From NCBI RefSeq assembly GCF_025717675.1, contig NZ_JAJIRT010000001.1, positions 868,001 to 932,000 of the forward strand: DNA of 64,000 nucleotides, read 5' to 3'. The translations under genes and the position numbers were made by a program. Shown here piece by piece: positions 63,793-64,000 of this stretch. The stretch's first letter is position 1, and each line of letters begins with the position of its first letter. Under the pieces are notes generated by a model that was not told the DNA's origin, searched no databases, and saw nothing but the letters and a program-made list of their open reading frames with translations. This stretch comes from Paucibacter sp. DJ2R-2 (GTDB lineage: Bacteria > Pseudomonadota > Gammaproteobacteria > Burkholderiales > Burkholderiaceae_C).

Positions 63793-64000
63793 ATGAACAC
63801 CGCCACCGCACCCCTGAGCCGCACCACCGTCACCCTGCACTGGCTGATGGCGCTGGCCATGATCGGCCTCACATCCGTCGGCCTCTATATGGCCGAGTTC
63901 GAAGTCTGGGCCCTCTACCCCATCCACAAATCGGTCGGCATTCTGGTGCTGCTGCTGGCCGTGCTGCGCGCGGCATGGCGGCTCAAGGAAGGCTGGCCGA
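63793..64000 (+). CDS. Cytochrome b561 family protein (3' end outside window)
   Basis: The first 69 codons of a membrane di-haem cytochrome. TVTLHWLMALAMIGLTSVGLYMA is a membrane helix with the first haem-ligand His (16), and PIHKSVGILVLLLAVLRAAWRL carries the next His. This matches the CybB-type cytochrome b561 family, which accepts electrons in the inner membrane. A longer start at 63712 (ATG) is in frame. The rest lies beyond the window. Confidence 0.88.
   Translation, partial: MNTATAPLSRTTVTLHWLMALAMIGLTSVGLYMAEFEVWALYPIHKSVGILVLLLAVLRAAWRLKEGWP

Overview
The window is a high-GC chromosomal segment from a betaproteobacterium of the order Burkholderiales. The gene order bamE-dapB-exbB-exbD-leuS-lptE-holA, the lptD-surA-rsmA run divergent from an AmgK-type kinase, a PEP-CTERM protein and the metX-metW pair all fit. 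The many GGDEF/EAL proteins suggest the Roseateles/Paucibacter/Rubrivivax side of the order; this genus-level placement is inference. No rRNA, tRNA, CRISPR array, transposase or prophage was seen.

Layout. 1-6.7 kb: housekeeping block on + (BamE fragment, DapB, an ExbB/ExbD proton-channel pair, LeuS, LptE, HolA). 6.7-11.3 kb: a DUF3034 outer-membrane-type protein diverges from a tight + strand unit of a lipoprotein truncated haemoglobin, an exported cupredoxin-like protein and a membrane GGDEF-EAL protein. 11.3-17.1 kb: a - strand run thiL-pgpA-pncC-ghrA followed by a TPR-GAF histidine kinase. 17.2-25 kb: a 6-TM GGDEF-EAL protein, an exported M3 peptidase and a propeller-type diguanylate cyclase. 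25-28.4 kb: CBS protein, OsmC, flavodoxin-like protein and M16 peptidase. 28.4-33.6 kb: a FixJ-type regulator, its sensor kinase (broken by a frameshift in the ATP-binding G1 box) and a divergent malic enzyme. 33.9-34.8 kb: a secreted RNase Sa-like ribonuclease with its barstar inhibitor.

35-40.9 kb: envelope biogenesis (RsmA, SurA, LptD) and AmgK. 41-47.1 kb: M20 peptidase, a cohesin-like PEP-CTERM protein, a DUF6438 protein and a large secreted reprolysin-like protease ending in a dockerin-like repeat pair. 47.1-56.1 kb: nested palindrome, monoacylglycerol-lipase-like hydrolase, a PDZ-like lipoprotein paired with a MORN-repeat protein, an aspartoacylase-like protein, a VOC protein, a second 6-TM diguanylate cyclase and an exported BAAT-like hydrolase. 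56.2-60 kb: metX-metW behind a SAM-II riboswitch with an attenuator, then SppA. 60-64 kb: two GST-like proteins, a response-regulator-like protein, a second nested palindrome, a methyltransferase and the start of a cytochrome b561.

The most distinctive signals are the SAM-II aptamer plus terminator before metX; the truncated haemoglobin/cupredoxin/c-di-GMP unit; a possible cohesin-dockerin surface pair; the disabled DctS-like kinase next to malic enzyme; two long nested intergenic palindromes; and TGA(A/G)TCG heptamer arrays between convergent genes. Four separate c-di-GMP proteins with differing catalytic motifs indicate heavy investment in second-messenger signalling.
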